Part shown: positions 8,380 to 17,146 of the stretch, piece after piece
Layout: every line of letters begins with the position of its first letter
Numbering within the stretch: the stretch's first letter is position 1
NCBI GenBank assembly: GCA_964596125.1
Contig: CAZQRP010000012.1
Coordinates: 38,352 to 102,351, forward strand
Source: CAZQRP01 sp964596125
GTDB lineage: Bacteria > Chloroflexota > Dehalococcoidia > GIF9 > UBA5629
DNA: 64,000 bases
Reading direction: 5' to 3'
Notes under the pieces: generated by a model
What the model was told of the DNA's origin: nothing
The model's database searches: none
Seen by the model: only the letters and a program-made list of their open reading frames with translations
Program-made: the position numbers and the translations under genes

Positions 8380-9336
8380 CTACAGGGTTATTACCACTTT
8401 CCCTCTGGCGTGCCCTTCTTCGGCATACCTGTGAGCCTCGGCAGTTTCCATAAGAGGATACGTTCTGTCAATTACTGTTTTTATCTTTCCTTCCTCAATA
8501 GCCTCTTTCAGAAAGATGAGGTCTTCGGTATGGTATGGTGGCATAGCAAATATGGCTCTCTTACTACCCGCCTTTGAAGTCCACAGCATATGCAGAAGCA
8601 GTGGAATGGTAGCTACCGTAGAAAGATAGAAGCCTTTTTGATTCAGCGAGTTTTTACATTGTGAAAACGACCTTTTGCCTACCGCGTCGAAGATAATATC
8701 GTACGTCTGGTCGTTTTTAGTGAAGTCCTCTTTTGTGTAATCTATTATCCGGTCTGCACCGATGGACTGCACCATTTCCAGGTTCGCTGTGCTGCATACC
8801 CCGGTAACGTCTGCCCCGAAGTATTTAGCCAGTTGCACGGCAAATGTGCCCACTCCACCGGAAGCCCCGTTAATAAGAACCCTTTTCCCGCTCTGAATAT
8901 GACCATAATCTCTGAGGAATAGCAGGGCGATACAAGCCCCAAAAGGAACTGCGGCAGCTTCCTCATAGGTCATATTAGTTGGCTTAATGCCCACTTTTTC
9001 TTCGGGCATACAGACATACTCGGCGTGAGCACCGGAAGGAGGTCCTCCTCCATAGACCTGGTCACCCGGCTTGAACAGTTTAACATCTTTGCCTGCCGCT
9101 TCAACTTCCCCGGAAAACTCAACTCCCAGTATGTGATAACCGGCCTTCGGTTTCAGCAGCCCTGTCATGAAGCGGGCGATAAGCGTTTTACCATTGCGAA
9201 ATCTCCAGTCCATCGGCGTCACTGTTGAGGCATGGACTTTGATGAGGACTTCACTATCCTTTGGCTCAGGTCTTTCTACCTCTTTTAGCTCCAGAACATC
9301 AGGCGGTCCGTATTTCGTATAGACAATCGCCTTCAT
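8380..9336 (-). CDS. NAD(P)-dependent alcohol dehydrogenase / quinone oxidoreductase-like
   Basis: The 318-residue product belongs to the medium-chain dehydrogenase/reductase superfamily. It has an N-terminal GroES-like domain (about 1-125; AIVYTKYGPPDVLELKEVE) and a Rossmann domain with NGASGGVGTFAVQLAKYFGA (about 155-175). The structural-zinc Cys cluster of true alcohol dehydrogenases is missing, as in quinone-oxidoreductase (zeta-crystallin) relatives, which reduce quinones or enones with NADPH. The C-terminus EGHARGKVVITL is typical. A GGGGGCAATATG start region supports the ATG. It is monocistronic, and the substrate cannot be told from sequence. Confidence 0.92.
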   Translation of the reverse strand: MKAIVYTKYGPPDVLELKEVERPEPKDSEVLIKVHASTVTPMDWRFRNGKTLIARFMTGLLKPKAGYHILGVEFSGEVEAAGKDVKLFKPGDQVYGGGPPSGAHAEYVCMPEEKVGIKPTNMTYEEAAAVPFGACIALLFLRDYGHIQSGKRVLINGASGGVGTFAVQLAKYFGADVTGVCSTANLEMVQSIGADRIIDYTKEDFTKNDQTYDIIFDAVGKRSFSQCKNSLNQKGFYLSTVATIPLLLHMLWTSKAGSKRAIFAMPPYHTEDLIFLKEAIEEGKIKTVIDRTYPLMETAEAHRYAEEGHARGKVVITL

Positions 9337-9502
9337 ATTGCCCCCTCCATTTAGCTTTCCATACTGGCTAAGGCATTCTTCATTGTAGGAAATGCTATCG
9401 ACTATTCTAGTAAAGGTTTTCCAAGCCAGTCAATAGTGTCAGGAATTACCTCATCCAGGTAGTTGGCACAATTGACTGGCTTAGGATTAATGAAATCATA
9501 AA

Positions 9503-9973
9503 TTACGGGGTTTGTGTCTTATACTTGGAGAATCCCTTCCTTGCCATCAGCATACTGACCAGAATGACTATGCCGAATACCAGGAATATATAGGTCTGCG
9601 GGCAGGCCATTCGCCAGTTGAGGATAACCACCTCGTATAGCCCCTGGACTACCCCGTTCGTCAGCATCATGGTGCCCCAGATAATACCCGGTACCCAGGC
9701 AAATCTCTTCCGCTGTTTGAGCCCCAGAGCGCAAAATATCCCGATTATACCGATCCAGATTTCTTCCCATAAGGGCTTTAGCATTGCCATGTTCATGAAA
9801 CCGAGGGCTCTTTCCTCAATGATTTTCACGTCGAATGAAGAACCCGCCCATTGTTTTACCCCGTTTTCCAGAATCGTATTGTCGTTACTGATGGTAAATA
9901 CGGTCCACCCGATGAAAAGAACCGACACAATCAACATTACCAGCCAAACATTCTTTCCCTTTTCTTCAGTCAT
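9503..9973 (-). CDS. four-helix membrane protein of unknown function
   Basis: The 156-residue protein has four hydrophobic segments (about 10-28, 74-85, 93-113, 124-145). The segment between the first and second helix (about 29-68) is polar and probably extracytoplasmic. The ATG follows AAAAGGAGTAAAAA, a strong ribosome site. No catalytic motif is visible and I do not recognise the family. An upstream frame could be coupled to it through an ATGA overlap (see 9970-10137). Confidence 0.75.
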   Translation of the reverse strand: MTEEKGKNVWLVMLIVSVLFIGWTVFTISNDNTILENGVKQWAGSSFDVKIIEERALGFMNMAMLKPLWEEIWIGIIGIFCALGLKQRKRFAWVPGIIWGTMMLTNGVVQGLYEVVILNWRMACPQTYIFLVFGIVILVSMLMARKGFSKYKTQTP

Positions 9974-10137
9974 TTTTTACTCCTTTTAGCTCTGTATTTT
10001 GGTAATACATGGTGGCTCTCAGCGAAACGCCCTCTACGCTCTAAACTCTCCTTTATGGTAGTTATACAACTATTTCGTCTCCCATATTGTATGATACTAC
10101 ACTCTATGCCCATTTCTTCTACTTCACGCTGGAACAA
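9970..10137 (-). CDS. doubtful small ORF coupled to the membrane protein
   Basis: A 55-codon frame starting at TTG runs into the ATG of the downstream gene with an ATGA overlap. It has a basic C-terminus (KYRAKRSKK). Composition in the first 20 residues looks protein-like (LFQREVEEMG), but the start is a weak TTG without a clear ribosome site, and the frame could be chance. The rest of 9974-10488 holds only a weak hairpin, AGCTA-TCCGT-TAGCT followed by five T residues (10411-10430). Confidence 0.2.
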   Translation of the reverse strand: MFQREVEEMGIECSIIQYGRRNSCITTIKESLERRGRFAESHHVLPKYRAKRSKK

Positions 10138-10488
10138 CCGGTCATCTGCCGGACTAATTTTCCTTTGCTATAAGAAATCGCCATTATAACGACAGGGGAC
10201 AACTCCATTGCTCGATTGAATAAGACGGGCTTTTATCTTATGATAGACGGTCTGGACGTATCTTCACAGGTCATTCTATTATAACAATTCCATCAGACAC
10301 CTGCTCACAGGTGTCACCAGTGCTTCAGGAAGCGGCAGCCAAACGCTTTGACGGTGCCTTCAACGCACTATATAATAAACAGGAAAATCAGGCTGTCGAA
10401 AAATCTGGTTAGCTATCCGTTAGCTTTTTTAGTTATGTCTACTTAAAAAAGATTATATAGAGGCAAATTTAGCTTCAAAAAGCAACCT

Positions 10489-10573
10489 GGAGGGGTGGCC
10501 GAGTGGACTATGGCGACGGTCTTGAAAACCGTTTTCGCGAAAGCGAACGTGGGTTCGAATCCCACCCCCTCCG
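10489..10573 (+). tRNA. tRNA-Ser (UGA)
   Basis: The acceptor stem GGAGGGG pairs with CCCCTCC, with a G discriminator. The anticodon stem ACGGT/ACCGT holds the loop CTTGAAA, with anticodon TGA at 10523-10525. A long variable arm (TTTCGCGAAAGCGAA region) and the T-loop GTTCGAATC confirm a class II tRNA. The 3' CCA is not encoded. It reads UCA and other UCN codons. A weak hairpin lies about 60 bases upstream. Confidence 0.97.
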
Positions 10574-10693
10574 CATAATAATGACGAACAGGACTGAGCA
10601 GGACGGCAGGTCATATTGCAAGGGATGTCCCGGTGCGTTCGTCCCGTATAGCTGAGTATACATGCCAACGTTTTAACGATGGATATCCGCTAG

Positions 10694-11866
10694 ATGAAGA
10701 TCCACGAATACCAGGCGAAAGCATTACTGTCCGAATATGGTATACCCGTGCCCGCACGTGGAGTAGCTGCGACACCGGCGGAAGCCCGGAGGGTGGCTGC
10801 TGACCTCGGCGGTACCGTAGCAATCAAAGCCCAGGTCTATGCCGGCGGCAGGGGCAAAGCCGGGGCGATAAAGATGGCGGGTACTCCCGATGAGGCAGAG
10901 AAACTTGCCGGGCAGTTAATCGGCACCAGGCTGGTGACCTATCAGACGACCCCTGAAGGGGTGCCAGTCAGCAAAGTCCTGGTAGAGAAGTCCGTGGTCT
11001 TCAACCGCGAGCTCTATATCAGTATCATTGTCGACGGCGCCAGCCGGACGCCGGTAATGATTGCCAGTGAAGAGGGCGGGGCGGATATCGAGGACATAGC
11101 CCGGACCAGCCCGGAGAAACTGCACAGGGTGTACATCGATCCCGCAGCCGGCTTCCGCACAGACCAGGGGCATACGCTGGCCCGTGAAATGAACCTGGAA
11201 CAGGCACAGGTACAGCCTGCTACCGACCTTATGGTCAATCTCTACAGGCTGTTTCAGGAAAAAGACTGCTCCCTGGTTGAAATCAATCCTCTGGTTGTTA
11301 CCGCCGGCGGCGGGCTCATGGCGCTCGATGCCAAGATAAACTTCGACGATAACGCCCTTTTCCGCCACAGCGATATCGAGCAGCTCCGCGACCTGGAACA
11401 GGAAGACCCGCTTGAAGTCAAAGCCAGAGAGCTAGGAGTTAACAATTATATCAAGATGGACGGCGACATCGGCTGCATGGTCAACGGCGCCGGTCTGGCG
11501 ATGGCGGTTATGGACCTTATCACTCAGGCCGGTGGCAGTCCGGCGAACTTCCTTGATATCGGCACGGTCAATACTACCGACCGGGTGGTCGGCGCTTTTA
11601 AAGTCTTTACCAGCGATCCTGATGTGAAAGCGATTCTGGTGAACATATTCGGCGGCATAGCCCGGGTCGATGTTATCGCCCGGGGTATTGTCGAAGCTCA
11701 TAAACAGATGGCTGTCCGTACTCCACTGGTTATCAGGCTTGCCGGGACCAATGTCGATGAGGGTAAACGTATTCTGGCGGAATCCAAAATAGACTTTATT
11801 GAGGCAGCCGATTTTTACGATGCAGCACGTAAAGCAGTAGCTGCTGCTAAAGGAAGCATGAGGTGA
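10694..11866 (+). CDS. sucC: ADP-forming succinate--CoA ligase, beta subunit
   Basis: SucC, with SucD, interconverts succinyl-CoA and succinate with nucleotide phosphorylation. The 390 residues show the ATP-grasp N-terminal domain (MKIHEYQAKALLSEYGIPVP; KAQVYAGGRGKAGAIK near 45-60) and a C-terminal CoA-ligase domain (NGAGLAMAVMD, GGSPANFLDIGT, NIFGGIARVDVIA). Length is normal for the family. The stop overlaps the sucD GTG by four bases (GTGA), indicating translational coupling. The gene begins 120 bases after the tRNA-Ser gene. Related acyl-CoA synthetases share the fold, but the match to SucC is close throughout. Confidence 0.95.
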   Translation: MKIHEYQAKALLSEYGIPVPARGVAATPAEARRVAADLGGTVAIKAQVYAGGRGKAGAIKMAGTPDEAEKLAGQLIGTRLVTYQTTPEGVPVSKVLVEKSVVFNRELYISIIVDGASRTPVMIASEEGGADIEDIARTSPEKLHRVYIDPAAGFRTDQGHTLAREMNLEQAQVQPATDLMVNLYRLFQEKDCSLVEINPLVVTAGGGLMALDAKINFDDNALFRHSDIEQLRDLEQEDPLEVKARELGVNNYIKMDGDIGCMVNGAGLAMAVMDLITQAGGSPANFLDIGTVNTTDRVVGAFKVFTSDPDVKAILVNIFGGIARVDVIARGIVEAHKQMAVRTPLVIRLAGTNVDEGKRILAESKIDFIEAADFYDAARKAVAAAKGSMR

Positions 11867-12735
11867 GCATTTTAATCGATAAAGAGACCCGGTTACTTGT
11901 CCAGGGAATAACGGGTACTGAAGGCAGCTTTCACACGCAACGGTGTATCGAATACGGCACCAGAGTAGTTGCCGGAGTTACGCCGGGCAAGGGGGGTAGT
12001 GAAGCATGCGGCGCAGCCGTTTTCGACACTGTCGAGAGGGCAATGAACAAGACCGGAGCCAATGCCAGCATGATTTTTGTACCGCCTGCTTTTGCAGTCG
12101 ATGCCCTGATAGAAGCCATCGACTGCGGGATCCCGCTGGTCGTCTGCATCACTGAAGGTATACCGGTCCGGGATATGGTGCTGGTGCACAGCTATCTGAA
12201 AGGGAAGCCGACCCGGCTTATCGGCCCTAACTGTCCGGGGCTTATCTCTCCCGGGAAATGTAAAGCAGGTCTCATGGACAGTGCCATTCATCTTCCCGGC
12301 ACTGTCGGTGTTGTTTCCCGAAGCGGAACTCTCACCTACGAAACAGTTGCCCAGCTCACAGGTCTGGGCATAGGCCAGTCCACCTGTGTCGGTATCGGCG
12401 GCGATTCACTGCCCGGCAGCACCTTCGTCGATATACTCAGACTGTTCCAGGAAGACGATGATACCGGGGCGGTTGTGCTTATCGGTGAAATAGGCGGCAC
12501 TCTTGAGCAGGAGGCGGCAGACTATATCCGGCAGAACATGACCAAACCCGTCGTTGCCTTTGTAGCCGGAATGACCGCACCGGCAGGGAAAAGAATGGGG
12601 CACGCCGGAGCTATTATCAGCGGCAGCTCAGGCAGAGCCGATGAGAAGAGGGAAGCCCTGGCAAACGCCGGCGCTGTCATCGCGCCCGGCCCGGCTGAAA
12701 TCGGGCTTACCATGAGCAAGGTGCTGAGCAAATAA
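11863..12735 (+). CDS. sucD: succinate--CoA ligase, alpha subunit
   Basis: The 290-residue subunit carries the CoA-binding Rossmann domain (LLVQGITGTEGSFHTQRCIEYGT, near 11-33) and the ligase domain with the phosphohistidine loop in KRMGHAGAIISG (His near 246). GPNCPGLISPGKCKAG is a typical SucD motif. Translation starts at GTG overlapping the end of sucC. In an anaerobe this enzyme can make ATP from succinyl-CoA or run in the reductive direction. The convergent flavoprotein-ferredoxin pair just downstream may act on a related dicarboxylate, but that link is only inferred from position. Confidence 0.95.
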   Translation: MSILIDKETRLLVQGITGTEGSFHTQRCIEYGTRVVAGVTPGKGGSEACGAAVFDTVERAMNKTGANASMIFVPPAFAVDALIEAIDCGIPLVVCITEGIPVRDMVLVHSYLKGKPTRLIGPNCPGLISPGKCKAGLMDSAIHLPGTVGVVSRSGTLTYETVAQLTGLGIGQSTCVGIGGDSLPGSTFVDILRLFQEDDDTGAVVLIGEIGGTLEQEAADYIRQNMTKPVVAFVAGMTAPAGKRMGHAGAIISGSSGRADEKREALANAGAVIAPGPAEIGLTMSKVLSK

Positions 12736-12796
12736 TGACACAGTAACAGGGAGGCCTTACTGATCCTCCAACGGCATAGCCCCGGAAATGAAAGAA

Positions 12797-13012
12797 CTAT
12801 TTATACGCTATCATCAGCGTGGCCGGGACCCTTAATTTGATTGCTCCCTCTACCGGACATTCATCAACGCAACAGTTGCAGTACGTGCAGAATTCCGGGT
12901 AAGCGACCACAGGGACCTCCTGCGCCTCCGAGCCGAAAAAGACATCTTCGGAACAATAGTCAACACACTGCCCGCAGCAAATACACTCTTCCGGATTTAT
13001 AATAGGTGGCAT
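12797..13012 (-). CDS. 2x[4Fe-4S] ferredoxin
   Basis: The 71-residue protein has two cluster-binding stretches: CICCGQCVDYC (residues 11-21) and CTYCNCCVDEC (about 42-52) followed by PVEGAIK. The spacing is CxxCxxCxxxC in each, and the second lacks the classical CP only partly (ECPVEG). It lies 12 bases after the flavoprotein gene on the same strand, so it is very likely that protein's electron partner, as in the AprA-AprB arrangement, but it is much shorter than AprB. Confidence 0.9.
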   Translation of the reverse strand: MPPIINPEECICCGQCVDYCSEDVFFGSEAQEVPVVAYPEFCTYCNCCVDECPVEGAIKLRVPATLMIAYK

Positions 13013-13024
13013 GACTCCCTCCCG

Positions 13025-14665
13025 TTACATCTGTATCTCTCTCCACTCCGTAACCGCTTTCCCATCTACCTTCTTTATAAAAAGCAATGACCTGTCAAAC
13101 TTAGGATTGGTAACCGGATAGTCCGGACGGACATGTTTCCCTCTGGTCTCTTTCCTTTCACCGGCTGCAATAAAGATGAGCTCGCCCAGGTCAAACAGGT
13201 TCAATACCTCAAGACAACGTATCAATTCCCACTGGTTTTTCGCCGCTATGGTGGTGTAGGCCTTGCGCTTCAACCTTTGGAAATGGTTGAGGCCTGCCTG
13301 CAGCAACGTTTCAGACCGGACCGATCCGGCGTAATCATACAGCACCTGCTGGAGGGCGAAGTTCATCTCTTTCCAATCGGCGCCCGCCTCACGACCTTTA
13401 ATCTTATTGATGAGGTTCTTTACCTCCGTAATACTCTGTTCTGCACTCCCCGGCTCGGAAGGCTGTGCTCCCTTGACGTACTCAGCCATATTTTCTCCGG
13501 CAATCCAGCCGAATATCGCCGCCGTAGCTATACCACCAACCACCTCATCGCCGGCAGCATACAGTCCCGGCAAGTTCGTCTCTCCCTTCTCATTATAGTG
13601 TACCCCTCCTACCGGACGCATATCGTAGCGCATGAATTCGATAGGGTTTTTCCGGGGATCTATGCCTTCTTCTTCCAGATGGTTCAATATTGCATCGTTC
13701 CCTTCCTGCTTAAGATAATGCAGCATATACTCGTAATCTTCCTGTGAAATGCCCGTACAATCCATGTAGATGGGTCCCCTGCCGGACCCGGCATAGTCTT
13801 CAAATAGAGTGGGATATGACATCAATACGACATCGCCATATCTCTTATCCGGTTCCGTAACAAAAGGACCTACGGGCTTGCCATAGGCATCTTTCACAAC
13901 CCCGACCCAGGTTGCTTGGCCCGCCTTGGCAAAGTATTTGGGTCCGCAGTGTCCGTACGGCGTCTCCAGACCTACCAGTTCAGCACCGGCCCGGTATGCC
14001 ATTGCCCGCCCGTCGCCCGTGAGGTTGGCCGGATGAGCCGGGTTTGATATCCGACCGTTGATGGGGCTTGGATACAACCGTTCAACACACCCGGTGCCCA
14101 GTATAACAGCTTTAGCCCGGAATACCGTTATCTTGTCTTCTCTGGTGTTTATACCTATGGCGCCGGCGACGCCGCCATCACAGAGCAGGTCATAAACCAT
14201 CACCCTGTTCACGATGTTCACTCCTCGTTTGAGGGCTTGCTCAGTGAGGACCGTTTTCTGCTTGTGACCATCGTACTTCAGCGCCAGCAGCTTGCTCCCG
14301 GGATAGCCGAACCCGGCAAACTCATATTTCCCGTCGTATTTCATAGGAATGCCCCAGCTATCCCAAAGCTTGACTATATCAAAAGACTTCTCCTCCCGGG
14401 TACGGATAACATTTATGTCTCTGGGTATGACCCGTGCCGAAGCCTGCCGGAGTTTCACTATGTGCTCGATATCAGGACCGTGGACCTCGGGTATGTAACA
14501 CCAGAAGTGGTCATTACCGGCACGGCCACAGCCACTGTGAATTGTGTTTCCTTTCTCAGCAACGATTACTCGGGCACCGAGTTCACTTGCCCTGATAGCC
14601 GCCATTAACCCGGCTATCCCACCACCCACGCAAAGAACATCAGTTTCCAATATCTCCTGTTGCAT
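13025..14665 (-). CDS. FAD-dependent oxidoreductase, AprA/fumarate reductase flavoprotein family
   Basis: The 546-residue flavoprotein begins with a dinucleotide-binding motif VLCVGGGIAGLMAAI and has the adenylylsulfate reductase/succinate dehydrogenase fold, including HSGCGRAGNDHFWC (near 40-53), GDGRAMAYRAGAELVG, and the FAD-closing GLYAAGDEVVGGIATAAIFG (near 395-415). A C-terminal helical domain follows. The ATG at 14665 is preceded by AGAGGAG and starts right at the flavin domain; a longer frame extends 36 codons upstream to an ATG at 14773 but adds no conserved sequence. With the ferredoxin next to it, it likely reduces or oxidises a carboxylic acid or sulfur substrate; the substrate is not determined. 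Confidence 0.9.
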   Translation of the reverse strand: MQQEILETDVLCVGGGIAGLMAAIRASELGARVIVAEKGNTIHSGCGRAGNDHFWCYIPEVHGPDIEHIVKLRQASARVIPRDINVIRTREEKSFDIVKLWDSWGIPMKYDGKYEFAGFGYPGSKLLALKYDGHKQKTVLTEQALKRGVNIVNRVMVYDLLCDGGVAGAIGINTREDKITVFRAKAVILGTGCVERLYPSPINGRISNPAHPANLTGDGRAMAYRAGAELVGLETPYGHCGPKYFAKAGQATWVGVVKDAYGKPVGPFVTEPDKRYGDVVLMSYPTLFEDYAGSGRGPIYMDCTGISQEDYEYMLHYLKQEGNDAILNHLEEEGIDPRKNPIEFMRYDMRPVGGVHYNEKGETNLPGLYAAGDEVVGGIATAAIFGWIAGENMAEYVKGAQPSEPGSAEQSITEVKNLINKIKGREAGADWKEMNFALQQVLYDYAGSVRSETLLQAGLNHFQRLKRKAYTTIAAKNQWELIRCLEVLNLFDLGELIFIAAGERKETRGKHVRPDYPVTNPKFDRSLLFIKKVDGKAVTEWREIQM

Positions 14666-14893
14666 AGGCTCCTCTCTGCTGTTGCATTTATCTGGTTCCA
14701 TCGTATCACGATAGGTGAGCAGATTCAACAGTCCATTGATGCCCAACACATCATACTCTAAGAAGGTAATCATACCGGCTGTCAGGCGATAGTTGCCTAA
14801 TAATGTTATAAAAAGCTTGAAGATGCACTGTACTGACTAGCAGGATTAAAGCTACATCGTCATGGTAGGAATAATAAACGTTATACATGCCCA

Positions 14894-15226
14894 GTAAGAT
14901 TAGGAAAGAGCACCTGTCCATTGCCAGAAATGTGCGGTCTTAAAACAGCATGGATTAAAGACGGTCGTTACCTCCGCCGTTTTGGATACTTAATAATGCG
15001 TGACTCTGACGAGTTTAAATAGAAATACCGTAAAAAATGGGCTGTTGAGCGTGTATTTTCTCGATTAAAGAAAACTCGTAGACTGGAAACTCACTGCTTT
15101 CGTGGATTTAAAATGATAAACCTACACACTACTTTATCCATGATAGTGATGCAAGCAATAGCTTTGGCTAAAGTTAGAGCAGGTAAAATGAATGATTTAC
15201 GGGGATGTGTTAGGCAAGTTGGTTAA
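14894..15226 (+). pseudogene. IS4/IS5-family DDE transposase remnant
   Basis: The frame encodes the C-terminal part of a DDE transposase: WAVERVFSRLKKTRRLETHC, then FRGFKM...LHTTLSIMVMQAIALAKVRAG, ending at TAA 15224-15226. The upstream part (CGLKTAWIKDGRYLRRFGYL) is in the same frame but separated by an in-frame TAG near 15019. The N-terminal two thirds, including the first catalytic Asp, are missing. The remaining parts of 14774-15360 hold no gene. The remnant sits at the edge of an AT-rich island, suggesting past insertion. Confidence 0.8.
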
Positions 15227-15360
15227 TAAGATTGAAAAACTCTACGTTGGGAAGTAGTTACTCGCCGTATGAGGTGCTTAGACAAAAAACATTGAACTCG
15301 CCGTTCACAATATGTGTTGTACAAGTGAAAGAGTTAAAAAAAGAAGTTAAATTGTTCTAC

Positions 15361-15762
15361 TCATATTTCATTTATGCTAAATACTAGCTCCGGTCCCTTT
15401 AAGATAATATACCATTTTTTAATCAGATTTCTACCAATTAATGCATACTCATTAAGATTAATGGAATATGCTACTTCGATTGTTATAGGTTTATATCCAT
15501 TAATTGATACAGTAGTTATACAAACGGGTGCTTCCTCAACATAGTCACGCCATTGAAGATTTATCTTACGAGAAGGAACAATATTTGCTCCTTCTCGACA
15601 CCTACGTGGAACAGTCGTTAATCCAGCACCAGTATCAACAGCTGCTAACAAGTCTGTGTAAAAAGGTTCTCCATCTATTGGTTTAACCAAATTAATATAC
15701 AGGGCAGGGCAATGCTCTTCACAGCCAAATACAGACCAATCGTGATAAGAATGGTCGCCCAT
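15361..15762 (-). CDS. retropepsin-like aspartic protease domain protein
   Basis: The 133-residue protein has the single-domain retropepsin plan: an N-terminal beta strand region (ALYINLVKPIDGEPF), the catalytic-type triad loop VDTGAGLTTVP (Asp-Thr-Gly), and a C-terminal strand YALIGRNLIKKWYIILKGPEL that matches the ILGRDLL-type element of the fold. Such domains work as dimers. The ATG at 15762 follows GGAG at seven bases; a TTG five codons earlier is the alternative. It is the last gene of a three-gene operon. Proteolytic activity is an inference from the motif. Confidence 0.75.
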   Translation of the reverse strand: MGDHSYHDWSVFGCEEHCPALYINLVKPIDGEPFYTDLLAAVDTGAGLTTVPRRCREGANIVPSRKINLQWRDYVEEAPVCITTVSINGYKPITIEVAYSINLNEYALIGRNLIKKWYIILKGPELVFSINEI

Positions 15763-15781
15763 ACATATCTCCAACAAGGGA

Positions 15782-16312
15782 TCAAATGGGTGATGTCAAT
15801 TCATATGTTTGAATTTTATTTTTCCCAATGAATGGCATAAAGATTGGCCGATAACCTAACTCTGAATACACTCGTTGTGCTAATTTGCCAATGTCAAAGT
15901 CACTATCAAACACGGAACCTTCCCAAATTGCGATATATTTCCCCTCATATTTTTGGCGTAGTTCATCCCAATGTTCATCTAAATAATTTCCCCAAGACTC
16001 AAGTAAACTTGCCTCTAAAGATTGTGGCTGCTCTTCGTCACTCGCATCATTTTTTTCAACATCTTGGAATAATTCCTCAAAAGCATGAGCACATGTAATA
16101 AAAGCCTCACGTGCAGCGATATCAGCGTCGAGGTTCAACTCTTGCTTAATACATTGCAGACTGAATATTAGTGTATTTGTCAACTGTGATTGATAATCAG
16201 TGGGTATCTCGTGCCAATATACTCTCCACTTGGAAAGCGGTTGCCCCCTATCATATTTCCATATACTGGTATCATCATCAATTAGTAAATTATTATCCGC
16301 TGTTCTGACCAT
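15782..16312 (-). CDS. unknown protein with DUF5678-like C-terminus
   Basis: A 176-residue acidic protein, mostly helical in its first 110 residues. Its C-terminal part (KYEGKYIAIWEGSVFDSD, then a helix and GYRPIFMPFIG) resembles DUF5678-type domains, which are often found beside retropepsin-like genes; this comparison is from memory and is not certain. The ATG has AGGAG inside the end of the preceding gene, four bases after whose stop it begins. It probably acts with the retropepsin-like protein encoded next. Confidence 0.7.
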   Translation of the reverse strand: MVRTADNNLLIDDDTSIWKYDRGQPLSKWRVYWHEIPTDYQSQLTNTLIFSLQCIKQELNLDADIAAREAFITCAHAFEELFQDVEKNDASDEEQPQSLEASLLESWGNYLDEHWDELRQKYEGKYIAIWEGSVFDSDFDIGKLAQRVYSELGYRPIFMPFIGKNKIQTYELTSPI

Positions 16313-16316
16313 TGTT

Positions 16317-16925
16317 CTATTCTCCTAATGCTAGCATCGATTCTGTTAGCTCAAACGAACGGTCTTTCAATGTCGGAAACGACTTCAACATATTCCCAGC
16401 TTTGCGAGCACTCTGGATGGGATAACTGAAATTATAGTTAAATACAATAGTCTGTTCTCCTTCATAGTCCATTCTTATGGTTAGTATATATGACATGAAG
16501 TTCACACGGAGACTGCCGCCATATTTTATCTGTCGACCTTTGAATAGATGATCAAATCCAGAACCATTCATCTTCAATTTGAGCTTCGGCAACTGTTTAG
16601 GAAACTCCAAAGAATATTCCAAGATATAGTTTTGACCAACTGAGCGATAAGGAATATGTGGTAACGTACGTAAGTAAGCACTAGCGGATTGGCCACAAAC
16701 TGCAATATGTTCGTTATCCAAAACCTTCGTAGCCAATTCTAATCTTTCCGTATCTACGGAAAGATGAAACGATGGAGAGTCAAAAAGGGAAAATGGAGGT
16801 GTGTGAACAAAATTGGAAGGTGATTCCCTAATCGATAAAACCTTTTGTACCCAGTCAGGAGAAATAATACTTGGGTTATGAGCCTGAGCCAGTATAACAA
16901 TACTAGCTTTACGTAATTTTAACAT
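16317..16925 (-). CDS. unknown protein, first gene of the AT-rich three-gene operon
   Basis: A 202-residue soluble protein with a basic start (MLKLRKASIVILAQ), a conserved-looking polar N-terminal third, and a beta-rich C-terminal half (LRVNFMSYILTIRMDYEG). I do not recognise a named family. No signal peptide, membrane helix or catalytic motif is visible. It lies four bases before the next gene, so the three genes are almost certainly one transcript. Base composition is clearly more AT-rich than the flanking metabolic genes, which suggests horizontal acquisition. Confidence 0.7.
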   Translation of the reverse strand: MLKLRKASIVILAQAHNPSIISPDWVQKVLSIRESPSNFVHTPPFSLFDSPSFHLSVDTERLELATKVLDNEHIAVCGQSASAYLRTLPHIPYRSVGQNYILEYSLEFPKQLPKLKLKMNGSGFDHLFKGRQIKYGGSLRVNFMSYILTIRMDYEGEQTIVFNYNFSYPIQSARKAGNMLKSFPTLKDRSFELTESMLALGE

Positions 16926-17098
16926 AATCGCCTACATTACTCGGCTATAACTTGTACAAAAATTATCACATTCTTTTATTCTTGTCAATAAAACGTTCAT
17001 GTAAACACGCCAATAATAATTAACAACATAATTCACCTAAAATACTAGTGCATTTTTCTGCCAAAAGGAGTTTCACACATTCCCAATCTCTGCTGACA

Positions 17099-17126
17099 TT
17101 GACAATTCGTTTACGACTGCTATAAT
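17099..17126 (+). promoter_or_regulatory. consensus promoter with extended -10
   Basis: A perfect TTGACA (17099-17104), 16-base spacer, TGC-TATAAT (17118-17126). The predicted start point lies almost at the AAGGAGG ribosome site of the following small gene, so the leader is very short. Confidence 0.75.
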
Positions 17127-17146
17127 CGCTGTTAAGGAGGTGGATT

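Noticed and set aside
10453..10668. Minus-strand ORF containing GGGGIRTHVRFRENGFQD
   Set aside because: It is the antisense translation of the tRNA-Ser gene, a common false gene.
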